The notes beneath the pieces are model-generated. The model was not told the origin of the DNA. It saw only the letters and a list, made by a program, of their open reading frames with translations, and did not search any database. A stretch of 64,000 nt of DNA, taken from Methylotenera_A sp963701715. Lineage in GTDB: Bacteria > Pseudomonadota > Gammaproteobacteria > Burkholderiales > Methylophilaceae. The position numbers were made by a program, and so were the translations under genes. Location of the stretch: contig CAVPAX010000005.1 of assembly GCA_963701715.1 (NCBI GenBank), positions 248,001 through 312,000 on the forward strand, in the 5' to 3' direction. This document shows positions 25,027-33,979 of the stretch, in pieces. Numbering within the stretch: the first letter of the stretch is position 1; each line of letters starts with the position of its first letter.

Positions 25027-27897
25027 ATGGATGACATTAAATACAACGCAAACGTAGATTACGGAACGCCGAAAAGTGTGGCGGAGAAGCAAGTAACGCT
25101 GACGATTGATGGCGTCGATGTGACGGTACCTGAAGGCACATCCATTATGCACGCTGCGCAACTCACAGGCGTGACGGTGCCTAAATTGTGTGCGACCGAT
25201 AGCCTGGAGCCATTTGGCTCATGTCGGTTGTGTCTGGTGGAAATAGAAGGCCGACGTGGCTACCCTGCTTCTTGCACCACATCCTGTGTGGAAGGCATCA
25301 AGGTGCATACACAAACACCAAAACTTGCGGATATTCGCCGTGGCGTGATGGAGCTTTATATTTCAGATCATCCACTGGATTGCCTGACTTGTGCGACCAA
25401 TGGTGATTGTGAACTGCAGGATATGGCAGGTGCGGTCGGCCTGCGCGAGGTGCGCTATGGTTATGATGGTGAGAATCACCTCAAATCGGTAAAAGACGAA
25501 AGCAACCCCTATTTTACGTTCGACCCCAGCAAATGTATTGTTTGCAGCCGTTGTGTACGTGCTTGCGAGGAAACACAAGGCACCTTCGCATTAACCATTG
25601 AGGGACGCGGCTTTGGCAGCAAGGTTTCTGCAGGGAATAAAAATTTTCTGGAGTCGGAGTGTGTATCCTGCGGTGCTTGTGTGCAGGCATGTCCGACTGC
25701 AACGCTGATTGAAAAAACGGTGATAGATGCGGGTGTACCGGAACACAGCATTACCACTACCTGTGCATACTGTGGTGTGGGGTGCAGTTTCGATGCTGAA
25801 ATGAAGGGTGAAGAAGTGGTTCGCATGACGCCAACCAAAGCGGGTGGCGCGAATCATGGACATTCATGTGTTAAAGGCCGCTTTGCCTGGGGCTATGCGA
25901 CACATAAGGACCGCATCACTACGCCGATGATCCGTAAGAGTATTCAGGATCCATGGCAAGAAGTTAGCTGGGACGAGGCGGTCAACTATGCGGCTTCGGA
26001 GATTAATCGCATTGAGGCCAAATATGGTAAAGATGCGATGGGTGGCATTACTTCATCGCGCTGTACCAATGAAGAGGTTTACGTGACGCAGAAATTGATA
26101 CGCGCCGTATTCGGTACTAATAACGTAGATACTTGCGCGCGCGTTTGCCATAGCCCGACCGGTTATGGTTTGAAACAAACTTTAGGTGAGTCAGCAGGCA
26201 CGCAGACTTTTGATTCTGTGATGAAATCCGATGTGATTATGGTAATTGGGGCGAATCCGACCGATGGCCATCCCGTGTTTGCCTCACAGATGAAACGTCG
26301 CCTTCGCGAAGGCGCAAAGTTAATTATTGCTGACCCACGGGCGATTGATCTGGTAGAAAACTCACCCCATATTCGTGCGGATTATCACCTGAATTTGCGA
26401 CCAGGTACCAATGTTGCTCTCATCTCTGCACTGGCGCATGTTGTGGTAACCGAAGGTTTGGTGAAAGAAGATTTTGTTAAAGAGCGATGTGAGTGGGATT
26501 CATATGTAGTCTGGCGTGACTTTGTGTCCAAGCTGGAAAACTCTCCTGAGGCGCTGGAAGATGTCTTAGGCGTCAAGGCGGAAAAAGTACGCGCTGCAGC
26601 AAGGATGTATGCTGCAGGCGGCAATGCGGCCATTTATTATGGTTTAGGCGTGACCGAGCACAGCCAAGGCTCTACCATGGTGATGGGTATTGCCAATCTG
26701 GCCATGGCAACAGGTAATATTGGTCGTGAAGGGGTGGGTGTGAACCCGCTACGTGGCCAAAATAATGTGCAGGGTAGTTGCGATATGGGCAGCATGCCGC
26801 ACGAGTTCCCGGGTTATAGACATGTGTCTGATGATGCTACGCGTGCCTTATTTGAAGCAGCTTGGGGCAGGCCATTAAGTAAAGAGCCAGGGCTGCGCAT
26901 CCCGAATATGCTCGATTTGGCTGGCGAAGGACGCTTTAAAGCGTTGTATTGTGTGGGTGAAGATATCGCGCAATCAGATCCCAATACTCAGCACGTAACA
27001 CATGCGCTGGAAAATATGGAATGTGTCATTGTGCAGGATTTATTCCTGAACGAAACCGCGATGTATGCACACGTGTTCTTCCCTGGCGCGTCTTTCCTTG
27101 AAAAGAGCGGCACCTTTACCAATGCGGAACGCCGTATTTCACCGGTTCGCCGCGTGATGAGTCCGAAAAACGGCTATGAAGATTGGGAGATTACGACCAA
27201 GTTATCCGAAGCGTTAGGGTACCCGATGAAATATAGCCATGCCAGCGAAATCATGGATGAAATTGCAGCTCTCACACCCACATTCAAAGGTGTCAGCTTC
27301 AAAAAATTGGATGAACTAGGCAGCATACAGTGGCCTTGTGACGATGAAAATCCAGCAGGAACACCGACCATGCATGTGGAAGAATTTGTGCGTGGGAAAG
27401 GCAAGTTTTTTATTACGCAATATGTGCCGACGACCGAAAAAGTAAATGCGAAATATCCACTTATTTTGACCACAGGCCGTATTCTGTCGCAATACAACGT
27501 TGGGGCACAAACACGCCGCACCAAAAATGTAGCTTGGCATGCCGAGGATGTGGTTGAGATTCATCCGCATGATGCTGAAGAGCGTGGTATTAAAGAGGGC
27601 GATTGGGTCGGCATAACCAGTCGCGCGGGTGAGACCGTGCTGCGCGCGACATTGACTGAACGTGTGCAGCCGGGCGTGATTTATACGACTTTTCACCATC
27701 CAGAATCTGGCGCCAATGTGATTACGACAGATAACTCGGATTGGGCGACTAACTGTCCTGAGTTTAAAGTCACGGCAGTGCAAGTGGCGCGTGTGAACCA
27801 GCTTTCTGACTGGCAGCAACACTACAAAACTTTTAGTGAAGCGCAAATTGCATTTGCCAATAAAAAATTGAGCAAAAAAGCACAGCAGCCTGCTTAA
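25027..27897 (+). CDS. fdsA: NAD-dependent formate dehydrogenase alpha (catalytic Mo) subunit
   Basis: 956 aa. The start at 25027 is set by AGGAGG at 25016-25021; an upstream TTG at 25003 is less likely. Iron-sulfur sites run in order: 2Fe-2S (Cys55, 66, 69, 83), His115/Cys119/122/128, two ferredoxin-type 4Fe-4S sets (Cys170-180 and 212-222), then the Mo-domain cluster CAYCGVGC (Cys246, 249, 253, with 281). The molybdenum ligand is Cys374 in ARVCHSPTG, so this is the cysteine, not selenocysteine, form; His375 follows as expected. It oxidises formate to CO2 in the cytoplasm, the last step of C1 oxidation. Confidence 0.96.
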   Translation: MDDIKYNANVDYGTPKSVAEKQVTLTIDGVDVTVPEGTSIMHAAQLTGVTVPKLCATDSLEPFGSCRLCLVEIEGRRGYPASCTTSCVEGIKVHTQTPKLADIRRGVMELYISDHPLDCLTCATNGDCELQDMAGAVGLREVRYGYDGENHLKSVKDESNPYFTFDPSKCIVCSRCVRACEETQGTFALTIEGRGFGSKVSAGNKNFLESECVSCGACVQACPTATLIEKTVIDAGVPEHSITTTCAYCGVGCSFDAEMKGEEVVRMTPTKAGGANHGHSCVKGRFAWGYATHKDRITTPMIRKSIQDPWQEVSWDEAVNYAASEINRIEAKYGKDAMGGITSSRCTNEEVYVTQKLIRAVFGTNNVDTCARVCHSPTGYGLKQTLGESAGTQTFDSVMKSDVIMVIGANPTDGHPVFASQMKRRLREGAKLIIADPRAIDLVENSPHIRADYHLNLRPGTNVALISALAHVVVTEGLVKEDFVKERCEWDSYVVWRDFVSKLENSPEALEDVLGVKAEKVRAAARMYAAGGNAAIYYGLGVTEHSQGSTMVMGIANLAMATGNIGREGVGVNPLRGQNNVQGSCDMGSMPHEFPGYRHVSDDATRALFEAAWGRPLSKEPGLRIPNMLDLAGEGRFKALYCVGEDIAQSDPNTQHVTHALENMECVIVQDLFLNETAMYAHVFFPGASFLEKSGTFTNAERRISPVRRVMSPKNGYEDWEITTKLSEALGYPMKYSHASEIMDEIAALTPTFKGVSFKKLDELGSIQWPCDDENPAGTPTMHVEEFVRGKGKFFITQYVPTTEKVNAKYPLILTTGRILSQYNVGAQTRRTKNVAWHAEDVVEIHPHDAEERGIKEGDWVGITSRAGETVLRATLTERVQPGVIYTTFHHPESGANVITTDNSDWATNCPEFKVTAVQVARVNQLSDWQQHYKTFSEAQIAFANKKLSKKAQQPA

Positions 27898-27898
27898 A

Positions 27899-28732
27899 TT
27901 GCATAAAAGTAAAACAGCTTTTATCGTTACAGATGCAGGGCTTACTGAAGTTGATGTGACGCGCTGGCAGGATAGCAGGTGTACTGATGCGAAAGACAAG
28001 ATTGCGGAAGAAACACCAATTGCGTTGATTTACAACGGCGTTTCACACGCAGTGATGTTAGCAACCCCATTGGATTTAGAAGATTTTGCGCTGGGCTTTT
28101 CGCTAAGCGAAGGCATTTTGCAAGATAAAAACGAGCTTTACGATATAGAAACTGTAGTGCAAGAGCAGGGCATTGAGTTGCGTTTAAATGTGGCGACGGA
28201 ACGTTTCGTTAAGCTGAAAGAACGGCGCCGTAATTTGGTGGGAAGAACAGGCTGCGGTTTATGTGGGGCTGAGAGTCTGGAACAGGCATTACATCTTCCG
28301 CAAAAATATGCCCTGCAGACAAATGCCTATGCGGTTTCTGGGGCGTCTTTTCAGGCAGCATTTCATGCAATCAAGCCTTTGCAGGCATTGCAGATGGCGA
28401 CAGGTGCTACGCATGCATGTGCTTGGGTGAATGCTAATGGAGAGGTTGAATTGGTGCGTGAGGATGTAGGGCGCCACAACGCGATGGATAAATTGATAGG
28501 AGGGTTAGCTAAGCAGCCGCCACAAAATAATGGATTTGTACTGACATCCAGCCGTGCCAGCTATGAAATGGTACAAAAGGTAGCTGCTGCTGGATACCCC
28601 ATCTTGGCGGCGATTTCAGCTCCAACAGGGCTTGCAGTACGCACGGCCGAAACGTGTGGAGTGACATTGGTGGGATTCCTGCGGGATAATCAATTTGTGA
28701 TTTACACGCACCCACAAAGAATTAAAACTTAG
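27899..28732 (+). CDS. fdhD: Formate dehydrogenase accessory sulfurtransferase (FdhD/FdsC)
   Basis: 277 aa. FdhD moves sulfur from a cysteine desulfurase to the Mo cofactor, needed for active formate dehydrogenase. The conserved cysteine pair is in GRTGCGLCGAESLEQ near residue 120; ALIYNGVSHAVMLATPLDLEDFALGFSL is reduced here to its key parts YNG, PLDLEDFALGF and SEGIL; VREDVGRHNAMDKLIGG is also diagnostic. The start is TTG at 27899, immediately after the fdsA stop. Placement between fdsA and fdsD gives the familiar fdsGBACD order. Confidence 0.94.
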   Translation: MHKSKTAFIVTDAGLTEVDVTRWQDSRCTDAKDKIAEETPIALIYNGVSHAVMLATPLDLEDFALGFSLSEGILQDKNELYDIETVVQEQGIELRLNVATERFVKLKERRRNLVGRTGCGLCGAESLEQALHLPQKYALQTNAYAVSGASFQAAFHAIKPLQALQMATGATHACAWVNANGEVELVREDVGRHNAMDKLIGGLAKQPPQNNGFVLTSSRASYEMVQKVAAAGYPILAAISAPTGLAVRTAETCGVTLVGFLRDNQFVIYTHPQRIKT

Positions 28733-28765
28733 AAACCAATTTTAATAAACATAAATATTAAGACT

Positions 28766-28984
28766 ATGCGAATAGAACAATTAATCAAAATGGCTAACCA
28801 GATTGGCGATTTTTTTGAAGCAGAGCCCGATGAGGCGCAAGCGAAAAAAGATATAGCCAATCATTTGAATCGTTTTTGGACAAAAGATATGCGCCGGCAA
28901 ATAGCTGTACACGTGAAAGAAAAACAGGGCGCTGGCCTGCATGACAAAGTGATTGCAGCGATTTCTTCGTATGTAAGTATTTGA
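28766..28984 (+). CDS. fdsD: NAD-dependent formate dehydrogenase delta subunit
   Basis: 72 aa, matching the small FdsD family: MRIEQLIKMANQIGDFF, then NHLNRFWTKDMRRQI. The protein has no cofactor motif and is thought to help assembly or stability of the complex. It is the last fds gene, 33 bases after fdhD and 6 before the permease gene. Confidence 0.92.
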   Translation: MRIEQLIKMANQIGDFFEAEPDEAQAKKDIANHLNRFWTKDMRRQIAVHVKEKQGAGLHDKVIAAISSYVSI

Positions 28985-28990
28985 GTTGGT

Positions 28991-29728
28991 ATGTCTGAAC
29001 TAGGCATACTTCTACCACTTATTTTTTTTGCGGCCTTGCTTTTTTCTTCGGTCGGCCACGGCGGCGCTTCGGCCTATCTGGCAGTATTTGCACTTATTGA
29101 CATGGCGCCGGAAAACATGCGGCCTGCCGCTTTATGCTTAAATGTCTTGGTGGCTTCAATCGCTTTGTATAAATTCTACAAAGTAAATGCGTTTGATTGG
29201 CATTTGTTTTTGCCTGTCGCTATCACTTCAATTCCTTTTGCGTTTATCGGTGGACAAGTCAATTTACCGAATCAGACTTATAAGATTCTAGTAGGTTTGT
29301 GTTTAGTTTATGCAGCCTGGACGATTTTCTACCGAGCTAATAAAATTGATGACGTTACCGTTAGGCCAGTAGCCAAGACGGTTCTACTTGGTTTAGGTGC
29401 GGGGCTAGGTTTTCTTTCCGGGTTAACTGGAATTGGCGGCGGCATATTTTTAAGCCCGATTCTATTGTTTTTTAGCTGGGCGAAAACTAAGGTGATTTCG
29501 GGAGTGGCTGCGGCATTTATTTTAGTAAACTCGATTTCCGGCCTGCTCGGAGTGCTTCTCAAATCGCCTACCTTGCCGGCAGGATTAGTCTTCTGGGCAA
29601 CAGCGGCTATACTAGGCGGCTGGATAGGTGCAGAATTTGGAAGCAAGCGATTGGAGAATCCAACTATCAGAAAATTACTTGCAGTAGTGTTGGTGTTTGC
29701 CGGTAGTAAAATGATGCTATCAGCTTAA
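28991..29728 (+). CDS. TauE/SafE-family membrane permease
   Basis: 245 aa with about eight hydrophobic segments and the two-repeat layout of the TauE/SafE (DUF81) family. Family-like stretches are SSVGHGGASAYLAV near the start and the repeat GFLSGLTGIGGGIFLSPILL in the middle. Members export sulfite or organosulfonates in some bacteria. Here it follows fdsD by 6 bases, so it may be co-transcribed with the formate dehydrogenase genes; transport of an anion such as formate is speculation. It overlaps the convergent gene by 4 bases. Confidence 0.8.
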   Translation: MSELGILLPLIFFAALLFSSVGHGGASAYLAVFALIDMAPENMRPAALCLNVLVASIALYKFYKVNAFDWHLFLPVAITSIPFAFIGGQVNLPNQTYKILVGLCLVYAAWTIFYRANKIDDVTVRPVAKTVLLGLGAGLGFLSGLTGIGGGIFLSPILLFFSWAKTKVISGVAAAFILVNSISGLLGVLLKSPTLPAGLVFWATAAILGGWIGAEFGSKRLENPTIRKLLAVVLVFAGSKMMLSA

Positions 29729-31383
29729 TTGTTGTGCTGAAATAATCTAAAGCTTTCACGTCGTTCGCTGACACGTTTTCCACTCCAGATCAGTTTCCAA
29801 TCGGGTCCGGGTTCTATTTTTTCACGCCCTTTTTCGTCCTGAATCAAATATAAATCGCAGTCCAATCGTTGCACTGTTTCAAAGCTTTGTGTCCTTACGT
29901 TTGCAAAATAATGCAGCAGGTCTCGTTGAGCATCCCCTAGGTGATTGCTCGTGACGCAGGCATATTTTTCGGGCAGTGTATTTTTAAAACTGGTAAATAC
30001 ATCGCGATAACTGCGTGCGGAATCAATCATCGGCAGCCAAAGCGTCATGAGCAGCGTCCACACGCAGGTCATGCCAATGGCCCAGTTAGTGGCACTGGAA
30101 CGATTGGAGTGCTGCGAGCGCAAGATTGCGAAAAGCCAAATTAGCGTGACAGCAACGGCAATTACAAATGCAACCATATTGAAATTGAGGTGTTGCATAC
30201 CAGATAAGAACGTCAATCTTTCATTAATTTTGGCTGGATTTCCAGTGAGCATTGCCAGCCAGCCCAACCAAATCAGTCCGCTCATTAGACCAAACAAAAT
30301 AAGCCCAAACCAGTTTAATGCGCCTGCAGTTCCACGTTTAAGAGTTTCTATACTGCCACCCGCCATGGCTGTTAGCGGTACAAGTAATGGCAAGGCAAAG
30401 ACTTCCTTGTCTTCACCTAGACCGATGACTGTCCACGCGATTAGAAAGAAAGTCATAATGAGCTGGAATCTAGGTTTACTGAATAATTGAGTTCGATAGC
30501 GCCATACTCCCCACGCGGCTAGCGGCAGAGCCGGCCATGCATACCATAGTAGCGTTCTTAGAAAATAAAAATGACAGCTTTGTTTGAACTGTTCCACAGA
30601 TAGCGCCCACCATTGGTTGAATGCATCTGGATAAAAATAGTGGCATAAAACTGGCCAGCCTAATAGAAAAGGGCTAGCAATCATAAGTGATAAACCCAAT
30701 ACGCTGGCATAGCTAATATTTCGCCAAGAGCTAAACAAAGCCGGTAAAGCAATGCCAGTGGTCAAAATGATTGCTAACGGCTGGAGGCCTGTGGATAGAA
30801 AACTTACGCTCATCCCAATCCCCAATAAAATGCTGGCTCGGTAAGGGCGCCTCTTGGCAAGTCCAAGTGCATAGAAACTGGCAGAGATACCTGCGAGAGA
30901 GGATATCGCGGGCATTAAGGTGTGCGCGCTTAATACCAAGCCAAGCGAACCTATAAACACAAAAGTGGTTTGTCGCCCAATGCCTTTGCCCCACAATTCT
31001 CGGCCAGTCATACCAATCATCAACAGGGTAATCATCATCCATAAGCCGGATGTAATGCGTGCCGCATCGTGTAGCGGCAGCATTAGGCTGAAAACCTTAG
31101 CAACTGCAGCCGCACTTAAATAGTAGAGCGGAGGATTAACTAATTGACTATTGCTGGCAGAGGTGGGGGCGAGTAAATTGCCTGTGTCAAAAATAGTTTT
31201 AATGGTGCTGATGGTATGTGACTCAAATGGCTTCCATGGCGCATGGCCAATTAAGCCCATACATAACCAGACTGTGCACAGCACCAATAGCAAGTGAGTT
31301 TTCGCCCGCTCACCTACTTTTGCACGGGGAGTAGACATGTTACCTTGCCAGTCATGATCGAGATCAAAGCGCATGTGTGTCAA
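29725..31383 (-). CDS. Polytopic membrane protein, possible GT39/ArnT-like glycosyltransferase
   Basis: 552 aa with at least ten hydrophobic segments and a soluble C-terminal tail of about 90 residues. The first loop (APWKPFESHTISTIKTIFD) and LVNPPLYYLSAAAVAKVF resemble the beginning of lipid-linked sugar glycosyltransferases of the ArnT/GT39 type. The usual acidic pair in the first loop is not clear, so catalytic competence is uncertain. Starts at 31383 or 31374 are possible. It stands alone between a terminator and a convergent permease gene. The substrate is unknown. Confidence 0.6.
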   Translation of the reverse strand: MTHMRFDLDHDWQGNMSTPRAKVGERAKTHLLLVLCTVWLCMGLIGHAPWKPFESHTISTIKTIFDTGNLLAPTSASNSQLVNPPLYYLSAAAVAKVFSLMLPLHDAARITSGLWMMITLLMIGMTGRELWGKGIGRQTTFVFIGSLGLVLSAHTLMPAISSLAGISASFYALGLAKRRPYRASILLGIGMSVSFLSTGLQPLAIILTTGIALPALFSSWRNISYASVLGLSLMIASPFLLGWPVLCHYFYPDAFNQWWALSVEQFKQSCHFYFLRTLLWYAWPALPLAAWGVWRYRTQLFSKPRFQLIMTFFLIAWTVIGLGEDKEVFALPLLVPLTAMAGGSIETLKRGTAGALNWFGLILFGLMSGLIWLGWLAMLTGNPAKINERLTFLSGMQHLNFNMVAFVIAVAVTLIWLFAILRSQHSNRSSATNWAIGMTCVWTLLMTLWLPMIDSARSYRDVFTSFKNTLPEKYACVTSNHLGDAQRDLLHYFANVRTQSFETVQRLDCDLYLIQDEKGREKIEPGPDWKLIWSGKRVSERRESFRLFQHNN

Positions 31384-31430
31384 AAATAAATGAATTACCA
31401 GAAGTTTAGCATTGTGTGAGAGTAAAAATT

Positions 31431-31457
31431 AAAAAAGGCAGCCGTGCTGCCTTTTTT
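31431..31457. terminator. Bidirectional-type terminator after rpmE
   Basis: A 12-bp stem AAAAAAGGCAGC / GCTGCCTTTTTT with loop CGT begins 17 bases beyond the rpmE stop. The minus-strand T run suits termination of rpmE before the downstream glycosyltransferase-like gene. Confidence 0.93.
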
Positions 31458-31473
31458 GTTGAAAAGTTCGAAT

Positions 31474-31674
31474 TTACATACCGTATTTTTGTTTAAATTT
31501 CTCAACACGTCCTGCCGTATCTAATATTTTTTGTTTACCGGTATAAAAAGGGTGGCAAAGTGAGCACACCTCAATATTCATGTCGCGACCATGCGTAGAG
31601 CGCGTTTTAAATTTGTTACCACAGCTACAGGTAACGTTGATTTCCGGATAGTTTGGATGAATTTCAGCTTTCAT
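31474..31674 (-). CDS. rpmE: 50S ribosomal protein L31
   Basis: 66 aa from the ATG at 31674, preceded by GAGAGAA; the frame extends upstream to 31716, but the family begins at MKAEIHPNYPEI. Four zinc-ligand type cysteines are present, CSCG near residue 16 and CSLCHPFYTGKQK, so this is the zinc-containing C+ form. It is monocistronic with its own terminator. Confidence 0.96.
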   Translation of the reverse strand: MKAEIHPNYPEINVTCSCGNKFKTRSTHGRDMNIEVCSLCHPFYTGKQKILDTAGRVEKFKQKYGM

Positions 31675-31901
31675 GCTTTTCTCTCTAAATTTAAGCAGTT
31701 GCAGTAAACCGCGCATTATGAATTAAAACAGTAAAAATAGCAATAAATAGTGCATTTCAGATAGATAAATCATTTAAAGATTGATTCAATTAACATGTGA
31801 TTACATTAAGGAAAGGTTCTGTATGTAAAGTTGTAAGAATAAATGTCGTTAACTCATTTATACTACTTTAAAAATCAATAAAAATTGCGAACCAAGCGGA
31901 A

Positions 31902-32153
31902 ATGGAAATTGAGATGAAAATCACTGATAGAAATGCATGCATGGAGGCATTCCAAAACTTATGCGATGAAGTGCAAGATAATGCAAATATGGATTTAGAT
32001 GATTGCCAATACTGGGTCTTTGAGCGTGGCTATAGAGCAGCTGTTCAAGAGTTAATGGACATTGCTGAAACGGGAGTACAAGCTAAAAAATTTGTATCTC
32101 CTAAACTTCAGAGTCTGGCAGAAAAATTAATTTGTGTAACAGACTGCGTATAG
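31902..32153 (+). CDS. Small acidic hypothetical protein
   Basis: 83 aa, or 79 aa from the ATG at 31914, which reads MKITDRNACMEAF. I do not recognise a family. It is acidic, predicted largely helical, has no membrane segment, and contains five cysteines including the CVTDCV end. It lies alone between divergent rpmE and convergent rho, with a stop 10 bases from the rho stop. Codon use looks ordinary for the window. A real gene is likely but not certain. Confidence 0.5.
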   Translation: MEIEMKITDRNACMEAFQNLCDEVQDNANMDLDDCQYWVFERGYRAAVQELMDIAETGVQAKKFVSPKLQSLAEKLICVTDCV

Positions 32154-32163
32154 AAAGTATTAA

Positions 32164-33423
32164 TTATCCGCGTCGCATGCTATCGAAAAAGTCAGCATTG
32201 TTTTTGGTTGCTTTAATTTTGTCCAGTAAGAATTCCATCGCTTCCAAATCATCCATAGGGTAAAGTAGTTTACGTAATACCCAAATTTTTTGTAGTACAT
32301 CTTTTTCGATGAGTAATTCTTCTTTACGTGTGCCGGATTTATTCACATTGATTGCTGGATAGATGCGTTTTTCGGCCATGCGGCGGTCGAGATGGATTTC
32401 CATGTTGCCCGTGCCTTTAAACTCTTCGTAAATCACATCATCCATGCGTGAACCGGTATCTACAAGGGCTGTGGCGATAATGGTCAGTGAGCCACCCTCT
32501 TCAATATTACGTGCGGCACCAAAGAATCTTTTCGGTTTTTGCAGTGCATTAGCATCCACGCCACCTGTGAGCACCTTTCCAGAGGATGGAATCACTGTGT
32601 TATAAGCTCGCGCCAGGCGGGTGATCGAATCTAGCAAAATCACAACATCTTTTTTGTGCTCAACCAGTCGCTTAGCCTTTTCTAGTACCATTTCGGCCAC
32701 TTGTACGTGACGTGTGGCAGGTTCATCGAAGGTAGAAGCTACAACTTCACCTTTTACAGAGCGCGTCATTTCAGTCACTTCTTCTGGACGTTCATCAATC
32801 AGCAATACGATTAAGATCACATCTGGGTGATTGGCGGTAATGGCGTGCGCGATATTTTGCATCATTACTGTCTTGCCACTTTTCGGACTGGCAACCAGTA
32901 AACCACGCTGGCCACGGCCAATAGGTGCAATCATGTCAATGACGCGACTGGTAATATTTTCTTCTCCGCGTATATCACGCTCCAAGGTGAGCGGTTTGGT
33001 TGGAAATAGCGGCGTTAAGTTTTCGAACAAAATTTTGTGCTTGGTGTTTTCTGGCGCTTCACCATTCACCATGTCAACTTTCACCAGCGCGAAGTAGCGC
33101 TCACCATCTTTTGGGGTGCGAATTTCACCTTGAATAGAATCGCCTGTGTGCAGGTTAAAGCGGCGGATTTGTGATGGCGATACATAAATGTCATCTGTTC
33201 CAGCCAGATATGAGGTATCAGGTGAGCGCAAGAAGCCAAAACCATCCTGCAATACTTCTAGAGTGCCATCACCATAAATGCTGTCGCCTTTTTTAGCTTT
33301 GTTTTTTAAGATAGCAAAAATTAAATCTTGCTTGCGCATGCGGCTCGCATTTTCGATTTCGTTGGCAATAGCCATGTCGACTAATTCGGTAACCGGAAGG
33401 TGTTTAAGGTCTGATAGATGCAT
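32164..33423 (-). CDS. rho: Transcription termination factor Rho
   Basis: 419 aa, the standard length. The N-terminal domain (MHLSDLKHLPVTELVDMA) is followed by the cold-shock-like RNA-binding fold with DGFGFLRS near 62, then the ATPase: Walker A ASPKSGKTVMMQ near 180, DERPEEVTEM, Walker B VVILLDSITRLARAYN, and the Q/R loops. It is downstream of trxA, a common pairing in proteobacteria, separated by an 84-base leader with a hairpin. Confidence 0.98.
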   Translation of the reverse strand: MHLSDLKHLPVTELVDMAIANEIENASRMRKQDLIFAILKNKAKKGDSIYGDGTLEVLQDGFGFLRSPDTSYLAGTDDIYVSPSQIRRFNLHTGDSIQGEIRTPKDGERYFALVKVDMVNGEAPENTKHKILFENLTPLFPTKPLTLERDIRGEENITSRVIDMIAPIGRGQRGLLVASPKSGKTVMMQNIAHAITANHPDVILIVLLIDERPEEVTEMTRSVKGEVVASTFDEPATRHVQVAEMVLEKAKRLVEHKKDVVILLDSITRLARAYNTVIPSSGKVLTGGVDANALQKPKRFFGAARNIEEGGSLTIIATALVDTGSRMDDVIYEEFKGTGNMEIHLDRRMAEKRIYPAINVNKSGTRKEELLIEKDVLQKIWVLRKLLYPMDDLEAMEFLLDKIKATKNNADFFDSMRRG

Positions 33424-33473
33424 GTGAGAACTCGCTAGAAGGGAATTGCAAGAGATGAAAAAGATTAAAGATG

Positions 33474-33496
33474 CTGACTTCTTAATAAGAAGTCAG
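33474..33496 (-). promoter_or_regulatory. Hairpin in the trxA-rho spacer
   Basis: A perfect 10-bp stem CTGACTTCTT / AAGAAGTCAG with a 3-base loop lies between trxA and rho; the minus strand is T-rich beyond it. It may attenuate read-through into rho or partly end the trxA transcript. rho leaders are autoregulated in other bacteria, but no such function is shown here. Confidence 0.5.
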
Positions 33497-33507
33497 TCCA
33501 GGTAATA

Positions 33508-33834
33508 TTAAATATTGCTGTCAATAAATGCCGTTAATTGAGATTTGGACAAAGCACCAACTTTAGTTGCCTCTACGCTACCATTTTTAAAAAGCATCAA
33601 GGTAGGGATACCGCGAATGCCGTATTTTGGCGGCGTCTGTTGATTATCGTCAATATTTAGCTTGGCTACTTTTAAGCGACCAGCATATTCTTTTGAAATA
33701 TCATCTAAAATTGGCGCAATCATTTTGCAAGGACCGCACCACTCGGCCCAGTAATCTACCAGGACGGGCAGCGGTGATTGCAACACCTCTTGTTCAAAAG
33801 CGGCATCGCTTAAATGGGTAATATGTTCGCTCAT
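33508..33834 (-). CDS. trxA: Thioredoxin 1
   Basis: 108 aa from the ATG at 33834, which has GAGG upstream; an extension to 33900 is not part of the family. The redox-active WCGPCK motif lies near residue 32 in DYWAEWCGPCKMIAP, and the cis-proline is in GIRGIPTLMLFKNG. It reduces cytoplasmic disulfides and is a likely reductant for the Bcp-type peroxidase also encoded here. Upstream of rho in the same direction. Confidence 0.97.
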   Translation of the reverse strand: MSEHITHLSDAAFEQEVLQSPLPVLVDYWAEWCGPCKMIAPILDDISKEYAGRLKVAKLNIDDNQQTPPKYGIRGIPTLMLFKNGSVEATKVGALSKSQLTAFIDSNI

Positions 33835-33979
33835 TATGACCTCTATTTTGAAATTTTGTGAATTGCCAGATGTTTGTAATAGCCCAGTTAGTAAAGCCAA
33901 GTTATTGTTTGATGGTTGCTGGGGTTTGGATCAGAAATTAAAACATTAATTTAGCATAAGTATAACAATATCGCATGCG

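Noticed and set aside
27316..27999. A 227-codon open frame on the minus strand opposite fdsA and fdhD
   Set aside because: It lies antisense to the well-supported end of FdsA and start of FdhD, has no ribosome site or recognisable domain, and its composition is what opposite-strand codon bias would give.
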